Part shown: in pieces, positions 9,939 through 18,799 of the stretch | Layout: each line of letters starts with the position of its first letter | Numbering within the stretch: position 1 is the stretch's first letter | Source: Streptomyces sp. NK15101 | Lineage (GTDB): Bacteria; Actinomycetota; Actinomycetes; Streptomycetales; Streptomycetaceae | Direction of reading: 5' to 3' | NCBI RefSeq assembly: GCF_020400725.1 | Contig: NZ_JAINVG010000042.1 | Coordinates: forward strand, 1 to 64,000 | DNA: 64,000 bases | The notes under the pieces: model-generated | Databases searched by the model: none | What the model saw: the letters and a program-made list of their open reading frames with translations, nothing else | What the model was told of the DNA's origin: nothing | Program-made: the position numbers and the translations under genes

Positions 9939-10350
9939 CCAGCTACGGTCAAGCTCATCGGTAAGGGGCTTCTTCCGGCAAAGCCACTGGTCAGAGCAGC
10001 AAGCCTGGCAAACTGCGTGATCATTACATCAAGCAGTGAAACACCCGGTCCCGGCTTCACTTCCGGCCGATTTCACAGCTTCTGCACCCGGCACAGACAC
10101 GAGCGGATCCGACATGAAGAGGCCAGGGACCGGGCTGCCACGAACCGCGAGACGCGGCACGGTGCCCGCCCGTCCCCCGAGGAGGCAGGTGACGGCGCGC
10201 GGCTGATGGGACATCATCGGCTCGCCCAGCCATGCCCGCGCGCAAGGTGCTCCGCCCCGGACTCCCCCGCTATGACGTCATGGCCGGCTTCGTGGTTTCA
10301 GCCGGTGCCCTGAGAGCCCCGGATCCTGGGAAGTAAGGGGTTCTCTCCTG
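9939..10350. other. divergent intergenic region between the RHS gene and the DNRLRE gene
   Basis: About 410 bp without a supportable gene. It must hold the promoters of both flanking genes, which diverge. The half nearest the RHS gene is A/T-richer than the rest of the block. I see no convincing operator or hairpin. Confidence 0.5.
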
Positions 10351-13300
10351 ATGAGACAGACATGGCAACGGCCCGCGACCCGGCGCGTGAGCGCCTTGGT
10401 GACCGCGGCAGCACTCGCTGCGGGCGGTATCGCGTACGCGGGCTTCCAGGCCGTCTCTCCCGATGGCGCGTCCACGGGGCAGGAAGGCGGCCGGGACGGG
10501 AAAAGCGGTCCTCGGACGGTAAGCCAGGCGTCCGCGGCCTCGCTGGCGCGTAAGACGGGCAAGCCGGTGGAGGTCACGGCGCTGCGGACGATCCGTTCGA
10601 CGACGTGGGCGCGTCCGGACGGGCTGATGACGCAGAAGCTGTACGCCTCTCCGATCTGGGCCAAGGTCGGCCAGGAGTGGAAGGCGATCGACACCACGCT
10701 GCGGAGGACGGGCAAGGGCTGGGCGCCCGCGGCCACGAACACCCGCATGGTGTTCTCCGGCGGCAGCAAGGCCGGCGGCACGGAGCGGGCGTCACGCGCA
10801 CGCGTGAGCCGTATCTCGCTGGTGAAGGGTTACAAGACCGAGGCGGACACGGGAAGTGCGCTGGTCACGCTCACTGTCGGCGGTACGGCCGAGATTCCCG
10901 AGTTCCACGAGATCCAGCTGACCTGGCCCGGGCCCGTGCCCGCGCCGATCATCGACGGATCGCGGGCGCTGTATCCGGAGATCTTCCCGGGGGCCGATCT
11001 GGTGCTGACGGCCGAGGACGACGGCTTCGCGCAGCTGCTTGTTCTGAAGAACCGGCAGGCCGCGGCGGACCCGCACGTCGCGCAGCTGTCGTACGGGCTG
11101 TCCTCGCCCACACTGTCCTTCCGTCTCGACGAGGCCTCGGGCATCGTGGGGGCCGAGGACGCCGACGGTCAGGAAGTGGCCCTGTCGCCGACCCCGGTGA
11201 TGTGGGACAGCAGCGGCCCCCCGGCCGTCACCGACGGCCAGCTCGGCGCGTCGTCGCAGCCGACCGCGTCCGAGTCCGTCGAACCGGTCAGTACGAGCAC
11301 CGCCCCGGAGCCCAGCTCCAGTGCGAGCGCCGAGGAGCTGGCCGACGACAACGTCGATCCCGAGGCCGAGGTGCTGCCCACCGCCACGGACGAGCCAGCG
11401 CCCACGCTCACCGATCCACCGCTGCCCACGGCTCCGGCCGAGCCCACGCCGGAGCCCTCCCAGACCGGGTCCGCCGCCACGCTGAGCCTGCCGCTGCTCA
11501 ACGGCCCCTCGCCCGAATCCCGCGGCGACGTGGTCACAAGCGACCTCGGGGACGGAACCTGGCTTCTGACACCGGACCAGGACTTTCTGAACGACCCTGC
11601 CACCGTCTACCCGGTCTTCATCGACCCGACGGTCAAGAAGCACACCCAGGACTGGACCACCGCCTACAGCCGTCACCCGAAGGCCACGTTCTTCAACGGC
11701 AAGGACTTCAACAAGGGCGGCACCCACGAGGCCCGTGTCGGATTCGAGTCCGACACCTGGGGCACCTCTCGCTCGTACTTCAACATCGCGTTCGACAAGA
11801 ACCTCCAGGGCGTCAAGATCCAGAAGGCGACTCTGCGGCTGCTGGAGACCTACTCCTGGTCCTGTGACGCGCGGTCCATGTCCGTGCACCTCACCAGTGC
11901 GATCGACGCACGCACCAACTGGAACAACGCCCCCGCCCTGACCGACGCGAACCTGGCCGCCTCACCGCGGAGCTTCGCCCACGGCTACAAGACCGGCTGC
12001 AAGGACGCCTACGAGACCTTCGATGTGAAGGCGGCGGCCCAGAAGACGGCCGACAAGGGCAAGAACCTGATCACCTTCGGCATGCGTGCCAGGGACGAGA
12101 AGACCCAGTACGCGTGGAAGAAGTTCACGGCCGACGGCGACAACGCCCCGGTCCTCGAACTCACCTACAACCGCCCCCCGACGCCTCCGACGAGCCACGA
12201 CCTCGATCCCGACTTCAGGTGCACCACCACTCCCCCTTACGTCCGGGTCGGCGCCTCCAGCATCACCTTCACCGCCCGCTCCACCGACAAAGACGACAAC
12301 CTCGCCTCCCTCAACTTCGCCATGTGGCCCACCGGCAAGTGGTCCACCACCGGCAACATGCTCAAGTCCACCGGCACCGTCTCCGTCGGCGCGAACACCT
12401 CCGACGCCACACGCACCACATCCGCCTTCTCCACCAGCGGCCTGACCAACAACGTCACCTACTCGTGGAACGTGCGGGCCATCGACGCCGCCGGCTCCTC
12501 CTCGGCCTACACGCCCAAGGTGCCCTGCCGCTTCATCTTCGACAATGTCGCGCCCAGGACCCCCAAGGTCACCTCCACCGACTTCCCCAACGCCGACGGC
12601 ACCGACAACGATAACTCCTTCGGCAACGCCCCCGAAGACTCCAACTGGTCGAAGAAGAAGTTCGGCGCCACCGGCTCCTTCACCTTCCAGGCCTTCAACA
12701 CGGACGTCGTCCGCTACGAATACGGCTTCAACGCCAACAGCTACCCCCACTCCCTGACCCGTGCCGCCGGGACCTCCCTCACGGCCACCATCAGCAACGT
12801 CAAGCCCCCCGCCGCCGGCCCCAACGTGCTGTATGTGCGGGTCGTCGACGGCGCCAACCACGTCTCCGAACCCAGGAAATACTTCTTCTACGTCACCCCC
12901 CGCGACCAGGCCGACGCCGCAGGAGACTTCACCGGCGACAAGCTGCCCGACATGCTGACCATCACCGCCGGCGGCAACCTGCGCCTCTACCCCTCGCAAG
13001 CGGACAAAGACCTTCTCAAGGGCACCGGCGACATCGACTACTCCATGTCCGGCGCCTACCGGGAGAACCCCGCGAAGGACCCCAACGGCGGCGACAAGGA
13101 ACAGACGTTCATCGGCCCCCTCAACAACCACTTCGGCGGCGCCCAAATCACCCACAACGGAGACTTCTACGGAGGCGACGGCCTGCAGGACATCGTCGCG
13201 GGCGTCGACGGAAAGTGGTGGGTCTACCCCGGAGACGGCTACGGCGCCGTCAATACCACCAAGCGCCGTGAAATCCTGCTGCCCCCCAACGCCCCCTCCC

Positions 13301-13839
13301 CCTCCACCTTCGCCTACACCCAGATCCTGGCCACCGGAGACGTCACCGGCGACGGCCTGCCGGACCTGTTCGCCACCGCCGGCGACGCACTGTGGGCCTT
13401 CACCGGCTACAACGGAGCCTCCTTCACCGAAGCCCGCATGCTCACCAGCGCCCCCTGGGCCACCCGCGACCTCGTCAGCGTCGCGGACATCGGCGGAGAC
13501 GGCGTACCCGACCTCCTCTTCCGCACCGAGGAAACCGGACGCGGTCTGCTCCTTCGGCATGGAAAGCCCGGCGCGAAGGGGGGTGTCGACCTCACCTCCC
13601 TGGCCATCGGCGCAAACTCCAAAACCGGCCAGGACGAGGTCTACGGCACCGGCGGCTGGAACAAGGACTCCATGCCCCTGCTGATGGGCACCCCCTCCGC
13701 CAACGGCGACACCATCCCCGACATGTGGGCAGCCGCATCCGACGGAAAGCTCTACTTCTACCCCGGCGCCCCCGACACGCACGGCACCCGCTTCATGGCC
13801 AGCGACGTCGGCTGGACAACCAACCGCGCCATCGGCTGA
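10351..13839 (+). CDS. large secreted DNRLRE and FG-GAP/VCBS repeat protein
   Basis: 1162 residues. The N-terminus has a typical signal peptide (RRVSALVTAAALAAGGIAYA). A conserved globular region follows, with a Pro/Ser/Glu-rich linker at about 300-380. A DNRLRE-type beta domain follows at about 420-605 (ARVGFESDTWGTSRSYFNIA, then VHLTSAIDARTNWNN). Fibronectin-like sequence leads to FG-GAP/VCBS repeats from about residue 855 to the end (FTGDKLPDMLTI, YGGDGLQDIVAG, VTGDGLPDLFAT, IGGDGVPDLLFR), with Asp/Gly-rich calcium-binding-like loops. Proteins of this build are commonly encoded beside RHS genes in Streptomyces. A cell-surface or matrix role, or assistance to the RHS shell, is inference. 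A GGAAGTAAGG stretch lies upstream of the ATG, with a long spacer. A terminator hairpin follows the stop. Confidence 0.85.
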   Translation: MRQTWQRPATRRVSALVTAAALAAGGIAYAGFQAVSPDGASTGQEGGRDGKSGPRTVSQASAASLARKTGKPVEVTALRTIRSTTWARPDGLMTQKLYASPIWAKVGQEWKAIDTTLRRTGKGWAPAATNTRMVFSGGSKAGGTERASRARVSRISLVKGYKTEADTGSALVTLTVGGTAEIPEFHEIQLTWPGPVPAPIIDGSRALYPEIFPGADLVLTAEDDGFAQLLVLKNRQAAADPHVAQLSYGLSSPTLSFRLDEASGIVGAEDADGQEVALSPTPVMWDSSGPPAVTDGQLGASSQPTASESVEPVSTSTAPEPSSSASAEELADDNVDPEAEVLPTATDEPAPTLTDPPLPTAPAEPTPEPSQTGSAATLSLPLLNGPSPESRGDVVTSDLGDGTWLLTPDQDFLNDPATVYPVFIDPTVKKHTQDWTTAYSRHPKATFFNGKDFNKGGTHEARVGFESDTWGTSRSYFNIAFDKNLQGVKIQKATLRLLETYSWSCDARSMSVHLTSAIDARTNWNNAPALTDANLAASPRSFAHGYKTGCKDAYETFDVKAAAQKTADKGKNLITFGMRARDEKTQYAWKKFTADGDNAPVLELTYNRPPTPPTSHDLDPDFRCTTTPPYVRVGASSITFTARSTDKDDNLASLNFAMWPTGKWSTTGNMLKSTGTVSVGANTSDATRTTSAFSTSGLTNNVTYSWNVRAIDAAGSSSAYTPKVPCRFIFDNVAPRTPKVTSTDFPNADGTDNDNSFGNAPEDSNWSKKKFGATGSFTFQAFNTDVVRYEYGFNANSYPHSLTRAAGTSLTATISNVKPPAAGPNVLYVRVVDGANHVSEPRKYFFYVTPRDQADAAGDFTGDKLPDMLTITAGGNLRLYPSQADKDLLKGTGDIDYSMSGAYRENPAKDPNGGDKEQTFIGPLNNHFGGAQITHNGDFYGGDGLQDIVAGVDGKWWVYPGDGYGAVNTTKRREILLPPNAPSPSTFAYTQILATGDVTGDGLPDLFATAGDALWAFTGYNGASFTEARMLTSAPWATRDLVSVADIGGDGVPDLLFRTEETGRGLLLRHGKPGAKGGVDLTSLAIGANSKTGQDEVYGTGGWNKDSMPLLMGTPSANGDTIPDMWAAASDGKLYFYPGAPDTHGTRFMASDVGWTTNRAIG

Positions 13840-13862
13840 CCAGCCAACACAAAGCACGAGAA

Positions 13863-13903
13863 GAGGAAAGGGGGGGGCCACACCACGGTCGCCCCCTTTC
13901 CTC
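13863..13903 (+). terminator. terminator hairpin after the DNRLRE gene
   Basis: GAGGAAAGGGGG pairs with a CCCCCTTTCCTC arm across a loop of about 15 nt, 24 bp after the stop codon. There is no T-run, as usual in high-GC actinobacteria. Confidence 0.65.
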
Positions 13904-14033
13904 CAGAACCTGCCCCGGCACGCCGGCCGAGCCGGCACCCACACCCATCGCCGTCCCCGGTACGGTCCCCCTCTGCGCGCCTCCCGCCAAGGGGCGGCAG
14001 GACTCGATCCAGTACTGCACACAAAAGGGCCTC

Positions 14034-15608
14034 ATGAACCAAGCAGCACGTCGTATCGCAGCCCTCAGCGCCGCCGCCGGCCTCCTGACCCTCGCGACTC
14101 TCGCGAGCCCGGGCACGGCCATGGCCGAGGACGATGTCCTGCGGCTGTCCGTACACGACCAGGTCGCCGCTCCCGGTACCGCGCCGCGCCTCTCGCCCCG
14201 GGTGGAGTCCGGCACCCCTGACGGCAAGACGGTCATCGCCTTCTCCACCAAGCCGCTGACCGGACCGGCCGGAGACGGAGCGGGAGTCCCGACGGGATTC
14301 ACCACGCAGGCCAACGACTGCACGGAGCTGGCCGGTCTCGTCGCCGTCTACGTGTGCGGCCCCTCCGGCCTGCGCCCCGGCTTCACCGTGCCCACGGACG
14401 CGCCGGACACCGCGGTCCACTGGGGCTTCGCCTACGTCCCCAAGGGCGGTGACCTGACCGCCGGCATCGAGACCGCCCGCACCGCCGGTGCCACACCGGC
14501 CGACGCCACCCACGGCAGCGCGAAGGTGGTCATCAAGACCGCCGCGAGCGCCGCGCTGAACACCGTCACCTTCGACCTGCCCGACATCCCCGCCGGTGGA
14601 ACGGCGCGTCAGCAGCTCCGGGTCCACGCCAACGACGCCGGCAACCTGACCCTCCGGTTCCGGCCGGCCGACGGATACCTCTGGCGCAATCCGGGCGACA
14701 TCCGCATCGGCGGGCTCACCACAGAGGCCGGAGCCACCTGCACCCAGCCCTCTACTACGCTCCTGAGCTCTTCGGTGAACCTCGACTGCCGCCTCGAGCC
14801 CGGCGACCACACCATCGGCTACGAACTCACCACACCCTCAGGGGCGTACATGGTGAAACTCGTGGCCCTCACCAGGTACGACATCTACGACTTCAGCACC
14901 CAGTACTCCGACGTCCGCCAGACGAGCGCCCCGTTCACCGCACTGGGCAAGCCCGTCCTTCCCCGCCACGGCCTCCTGGCCCGCGACACCACCGGCACGC
15001 TCTTCGACTACAGCGGCACCGGCGCAGCCGGGGCGCCCCTGGCCAATCCCTACCGCATCGGCACCGGCTGGCAGACCTACAACACCCTCACCGCTCTCTC
15101 CCCGCACAAGCAGGGCCCCTACTACTGGGCCGGCATGAAGCCGTCCGCCGTCACGCGCGGTCTCGGCGACCTCGTCGCCCGGGACGCGTCGGGCACCCTC
15201 TGGTACTACGACCGCCGGCTCGGCTCCGAAAGCCCCTTCGCGCCCCGCGTCAAGGTCGGCGCCGGCTGGAACGTCTACGACCGGATCGACGGCGCCGGGG
15301 ACCTCGACCGGGACGGGTACGTGGACCTGCTGGCGCGGGACAAGGCCGGGGTGCTGTGGCTGTACAAGGGCACCGGCAGCTTCACCAGTGCGCGGTTCAA
15401 GACCCGGGTGAAGGTCGGCGGCGGCTGGGGCGTGTACGACCGGCTCGCCGGGGGCGCCGACGTCACCGGTGACGGGAGGGCCGACCTGCTGGCCCGCGAC
15501 AGGGCCGGGGTGCTGTGGCTGTACCGGGGCACCGGCAGCGCGGCCGCCTCGTTCGCCACCCGCACGAAGGTCGGCGGCGGCTGGAACACGTACAACCGCC
15601 TCTTCTGA
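14034..15608 (+). CDS. secreted FG-GAP repeat protein
   Basis: 524 residues. ATG at 14034 is preceded by AAAAGGGCCTC, a usable ribosome site. The signal peptide is AALSAAAGLLTLATLASPGTAMA. The middle is a beta-rich domain with two Cys pairs (NDCTELAGLVAVYVCG and ATCTQPS...LDC) that could form disulphides outside the cell. The C-terminal 170 residues hold FG-GAP-like blades (LGDLVARDASGTLWYYD, LDRDGYVDLLARDKAGVLWL, VTGDGRADLLARDRAGVLWL), each ending in a KVG(G/A)GW(N/G)xY motif, a propeller often seen in secreted Streptomyces proteins. It has its own leader region after the preceding terminator, so it is probably a separate transcript. Its substrate is unknown. Confidence 0.85.
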   Translation: MNQAARRIAALSAAAGLLTLATLASPGTAMAEDDVLRLSVHDQVAAPGTAPRLSPRVESGTPDGKTVIAFSTKPLTGPAGDGAGVPTGFTTQANDCTELAGLVAVYVCGPSGLRPGFTVPTDAPDTAVHWGFAYVPKGGDLTAGIETARTAGATPADATHGSAKVVIKTAASAALNTVTFDLPDIPAGGTARQQLRVHANDAGNLTLRFRPADGYLWRNPGDIRIGGLTTEAGATCTQPSTTLLSSSVNLDCRLEPGDHTIGYELTTPSGAYMVKLVALTRYDIYDFSTQYSDVRQTSAPFTALGKPVLPRHGLLARDTTGTLFDYSGTGAAGAPLANPYRIGTGWQTYNTLTALSPHKQGPYYWAGMKPSAVTRGLGDLVARDASGTLWYYDRRLGSESPFAPRVKVGAGWNVYDRIDGAGDLDRDGYVDLLARDKAGVLWLYKGTGSFTSARFKTRVKVGGGWGVYDRLAGGADVTGDGRADLLARDRAGVLWLYRGTGSAAASFATRTKVGGGWNTYNRLF

Positions 15609-15706
15609 ACGAGGCAGCATCCCGGGGCGGGAGACGGCCCGCCCCGGGGATCCCCATGAGGTCGTCCAGTCACAATGTCCAGCACGGTCAGCAGCTTCTC
15701 GTACTC

Positions 15707-15918
15707 GGGACCATCCCCGCGGGTGCGGGGAGCAGATGCCGTCGCCCGCGTAGATGCCGATGTGCGTGGGGCCATCCCCGCGGGTGCGGGGAGCAGACCG
15801 CCCGGGCTGCAGTAGCTCGGGCCGACCCGGGGCCATCCCCGCGGGTGCGGGGAGCAGGCGTACAACTGGATCGCTGAGGTGCAGCGCGCGGGGCCATCCC
15901 CGCGGGTGCGGGGAGCAG
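15707..15918 (-). CRISPR. short type I-E-like CRISPR array, 4 repeats, 3 spacers
   Basis: Four 29-bp repeats start at 15707, 15768, 15829 and 15890. Their shared core on the plus strand is CCATCCCCGCGGGTGCGGGG followed by AGCAG. The repeats are identical except for one A in the first. Spacers are exactly 32 bp (15736-15767, 15797-15828, 15858-15889). Repeat length, spacer length and the CCCCGC/GCGGGG hairpin are typical of type I-E. By analogy with the E. coli repeat, the crRNA strand is minus and the leader lies to the right of 15918. A 32-bp stretch at 15675-15706 may be one more, older spacer with a decayed terminal repeat at 15646-15674. No cas gene lies in the window. Confidence 0.95.
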
Positions 15919-16140
15919 ACTCTGTGACCTGCAGTTCTACCGTACATACGGCTTCAGCTGAACCAGTTTCGCCGAAACCGGCAAACCGCCCGAATCCGGT
16001 CCTCTTCCTCGTCCCGCTCGCTTCACGGACAGAGGAAGCCCACCTTTATCCGCTTCACGGAAGACCTCACCCGGTCCGTCGCCTGCATCTGGCCAGCGAC
16101 CTCGTGGCATGAGGCCGTCCTACGCACAGGTGGTGGGGGC
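15919..16140 (-). promoter_or_regulatory. candidate CRISPR leader
   Basis: This flank abuts the repeat on the side where the leader is expected if the minus strand is transcribed. It is A/T-richer for its first 60 bases than the surrounding DNA and contains no gene. Assignment rests on position and orientation only. Confidence 0.4.
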
Positions 16141-16435
16141 TCAGCTCGCGCAAGGCTGCCCTTGGGCGCGGCGGGCGTCGTCGAGGATCTGCCGCCAGGA
16201 GATGACCTCAGTCCTGCGGCGCAGCAGGGCGCGGCACTCGCGTCCGGTCATGCCGCCCCACGCTGAGCCCGATCCGGTGGTCCCATGCCTCTGCCTGGTG
16301 CTCGATGTGCACCGGGCAGCCGGTGTGCACCGTCTTCGCGCGATTGTGCTGGGGGTTGCCCTGGAGGGACGGTTCCTCCGGTTCGGCGGCCGGCGTCACG
16401 CTCAGGGCGGTAGTCCAACTCCGGGCCATGGCCAC
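16141..16435 (-). pseudogene. small unrecognised gene, apparently frameshifted
   Basis: One frame reads TVHTGCPVHIEHQAEAWDHR; a second, entered near 16255, reads MTGRECRALLRRRTEVISWR then QILDDARRAQGQPCAS and stops at 16141. Together they look like one small soluble protein of about 95 residues broken by a single shift. I do not recognise the family. Confidence 0.3.
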
Positions 16436-16757
16436 CCGTACGTGCCGTACCCCTCATGCATCCCTGCCCGCGGGAAGGGGAAGACCGCGGGCAGGGCGTG
16501 CACGATCGCCGCCACCGCCCGCGACTCGCGGGGGATATCCGCAGACGACGGCGCTGCCTTCCGTCTGCCCGCAAAGCCACTCCTCACACCAGGCTTTCCT
16601 GAGAAGGGCACGGGGGTGTGACGGCCGGCCTCGAGGGCACACAGAGGTGGAGCGGAGGGGACCCGCTCACTCGCCGGACTGTGGGACTCCCCTGCCCACA
16701 TGCCCGGCACGGTGCCACACCGGCCCGCACCGATGGTGGTCGCGTGCGGACCTATGA
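16436..16757. other. intergenic stretch with no supportable gene
   Basis: No frame here has convincing protein character on either strand. A hairpin lies at its right end. Confidence 0.4.
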
Positions 16758-16787
16758 GGAGCCCCGGCCCCATACGGTCGGGGCTCC
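16758..16787 (+). terminator. hairpin terminator
   Basis: GGAGCCCCG and CGGGGCTCC pair perfectly (9 bp, 12-nt loop) followed by TTCG. No clear gene ends just upstream, so it may serve a deleted gene or act in either direction. Confidence 0.5.
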
Positions 16788-17155
16788 TTCGTATCCGCCA
16801 CCGCACACCGGCCGCCGACGTGCGGTCAGCGGGCAAGGCGGACTGGCCGGCGGTTCCCAGGCCACCTCGTCGTACGAATGCACGCCGGGGGCTGGCGCGG
16901 AAACGCTCGATACGTGCTGATGCTCCTATCGATCGTCAAGCCGTGCGGGTGGGGTGGGGACCGTTTGGTGGCCGGGTGCGGTACTTGGCGGAGTCGTTCC
17001 TTGTTGGGACCTCGCCTTGGAGCTGCGCAGCTTTCTGGAAGCGGAGCCGCCGGGTCGATCCAAGGTGACCGACTGCTCGCCTCCGTCACGTACAACCCAT
17101 GCCCACCAACGCCCCAATGCATCAGGTGGGTTGGATAGGGTTTACCTTCTCGGAC

Positions 17156-18025
17156 ATGGATCACCAGGGAGAGTTTCGTCGGGCAGCGCTTGAGTTGGGC
17201 ATCCCGGACGACGAGATCAGCAGGTTCAGCCAACACCTTCGTTTGGCGATCGGACTGTCCGGGGGTGGCGGGGGTTCTCCGGTCGGGCACATCGGTGGAT
17301 TGCCCCGACTGCCGGCGGGCATGAAGTGGCCGTCTGCCGGGAACATTCCGTTGCCGTTGCTCCTTTCCGTCGATTGTGGAGCACTGCCGAGGATCGAGGG
17401 CTTCGACCTGCCGACAGACGGGACGCTGCTCTTCTTCGTTCACCAAGAGATGGACTTCGGCGAATCGCGGGCCGATCCAGGCCGGTACGCACGAGTTGTG
17501 TATGTGCCGGAGGGAACCGAAACCGCGGTCGCGAAACCCCCCGACTCCGCGTGTGTCGGCGAGCGGATCGACGTCTGCGCCGAGCTCAGGGCCGATCTGC
17601 CCCTTTGGCTCGAGGAGGGCGACGAGGACGAGGGCTGGCACGAGTTCTGGGAGGATCTCGAGTGGGACGACATGTCACCCTTCCAGCAGCAGTTGGCCCG
17701 GTACATGGAGCGTGAACTGCCGCACCTGGACGAGCTTCGATCTTTGACCCACGGCCTCTGGTCGTCCGGGGCTTACCTCGCCCTCGGCGGGTACGCCGAT
17801 GACGAGGCGACGGTCGGCAGCATTACGGCGAAGACCCTCGCGAAGGGAGAATGGCTTTCCTATCTGGACGAGGACGCGCTCCGGCTGGCGAGCGAATGGA
17901 TACCGCTCGCCAATGAAGCCCGGGGCTGCGCGGAGTACTACACGAAATTCGTGATCCGTCACGACGACCTGGCCGCCGCTCGATGGGACGAGGCGCTGGC
18001 CGTGACCGTTTTCGACGCCCCGTGA
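17156..18025 (+). CDS. DUF1963 (YwqG-like) protein
   Basis: 289 residues, soluble. It has the family signatures: SPVGHIGGLPRLPAGMKWPS, LPLLLSVDCGALP, GTLLFFVHQEMDF, RVVYVPEG, and near the end HGLWSSGAYLALGGYADDEA. DUF1963 proteins are of unknown biochemical role; in actinobacteria they are frequent among orphan immunity-like genes. The start ATG at 17156 is preferred over one at 17099 because similarity to the family begins close to it; neither has a strong ribosome site. An acidic stretch (EEGDEDEGWHEFWEDLEWDD) sits in the centre. The next gene is co-directional, 76 bp on. Confidence 0.8.
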   Translation: MDHQGEFRRAALELGIPDDEISRFSQHLRLAIGLSGGGGGSPVGHIGGLPRLPAGMKWPSAGNIPLPLLLSVDCGALPRIEGFDLPTDGTLLFFVHQEMDFGESRADPGRYARVVYVPEGTETAVAKPPDSACVGERIDVCAELRADLPLWLEEGDEDEGWHEFWEDLEWDDMSPFQQQLARYMERELPHLDELRSLTHGLWSSGAYLALGGYADDEATVGSITAKTLAKGEWLSYLDEDALRLASEWIPLANEARGCAEYYTKFVIRHDDLAAARWDEALAVTVFDAP

Positions 18026-18101
18026 CCAGGTCCGACGCACCTCTCGCTCTGGGGGCCGGTGAAGACTGAGCGATGTCAGAGGCGCGCGATAGCTTCCCCA
18101 C

Positions 18102-18683
18102 ATGGGTGTGTACATGGTGAGCGTCGGTGCGGAGGAATGGTTCGGCGACGAGGAAGACGGGTGGGGCGAGGTCGCCTCGGCTCTCAACGCTGAACTCAGG
18201 CAGCGGGGCCTGCCGCCCTACGAGGACGTGCCCCCGGAGACGGGCTTCACGTCTGGCTCAGGGCAAGCCTTCGAGGAGAAGCTGACCCCGTCCATGACCG
18301 GGTTCCTCGCCTTGTGCGAGACGCACCTGTCACAAGAGGAATCGGAGATCCTCTGCGGCTGGACCGTGCTCGTGCCCGTCTCGCTCGATGAGGAGATCTG
18401 GTTGCCCATCGAATCCAGCGATTACCACTCCATGGTCGCCGGCGCCCCCCAGGTACTACTGCTCGCCGAGAAGCTGGCGACAGTCATCGCTCTGCCACCC
18501 GAAATCCCGGCAACATGCGACAACCTCGACCTGAGCGCGTGGTTCAGGCACCAAGCAGAGGAACCGACCACCGCTCGTCCAGGACCGTGGAGCAAGGGCC
18601 TGGACACAGCCTTCTACGTCGCACTGTTCCTGCGCGCTGCCCAGCACTCGATCCGACGTAGCTGCCCCATCGTCTGCAGCTGA
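18102..18683 (+). CDS. conserved Streptomyces hypothetical protein
   Basis: 193 residues, no membrane segment. It begins MGVYMVSVGAEEWFGDEEDG and continues WGEVASALNAELRQRGLPPY, with a C-terminal block TAFYVALFLRAAQHSIRR. I recognise this as a recurrent, uncharacterised Streptomyces family. Its small size, acidic character and position beside a DUF1963 gene suggest an immunity-like or regulatory role, which is inference. The gene seems intact. The start ATG lacks a clear ribosome site; ATG five codons on is an alternative. Confidence 0.65.
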   Translation: MGVYMVSVGAEEWFGDEEDGWGEVASALNAELRQRGLPPYEDVPPETGFTSGSGQAFEEKLTPSMTGFLALCETHLSQEESEILCGWTVLVPVSLDEEIWLPIESSDYHSMVAGAPQVLLLAEKLATVIALPPEIPATCDNLDLSAWFRHQAEEPTTARPGPWSKGLDTAFYVALFLRAAQHSIRRSCPIVCS

Positions 18684-18738
18684 GACCCACCTTCCGTCCC
18701 ACTGGTCTCCCAGAGAGAAATCACTCACCGTGCGCGGA

Positions 18739-18771
18739 TCACGGAAAGTGAGCCAGAACCCGTTCTCGTGG
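18739..18771 (+). repeat. dispersed IS-end repeat, copy 1
   Basis: TCACGGAAAGTGAGCCAGAA followed by CCCGTTCTCGTGG. The same motif recurs at 31259, 36121, 36240, 45409 and 46281, in inverted pairs at the last two loci. It is best read as a terminal inverted repeat left by an IS or MITE. Here it sits at the truncated 5' side of the DUF2236 pseudogene. Confidence 0.6.
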
Positions 18772-18799
18772 ACAAGGTCACTCGCGGCTGTTCGTCGAC

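Noticed and set aside
11962..14022. 686-codon minus-strand frame opposite the DNRLRE gene
   Set aside because: Gly/Val/Ala-rich shadow without any recognisable motif.
13392..14033. Upstream extension of the FG-GAP gene frame back to 13392
   Set aside because: The sequence before ATG 14034 is Arg/His-rich shadow of the preceding gene. The signal peptide and ribosome site fix the start at 14034.
14838..15947. Minus-strand frame running through the CRISPR array
   Set aside because: Its repeated CSPHPRGW segments are simply the translated CRISPR repeats. It is open only because repeat plus spacer (61 bp) happens to avoid stops.
15000..17000. Possible cas genes near the array
   Set aside because: No frame within several kilobases on either strand shows Cas1, Cas2, Cas3 or Cascade motifs.
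16826..17155. Several overlapping short frames before the DUF1963 gene
   Set aside because: None has protein character beyond chance; a few plus-strand residues look transposon-like, but no family could be named.
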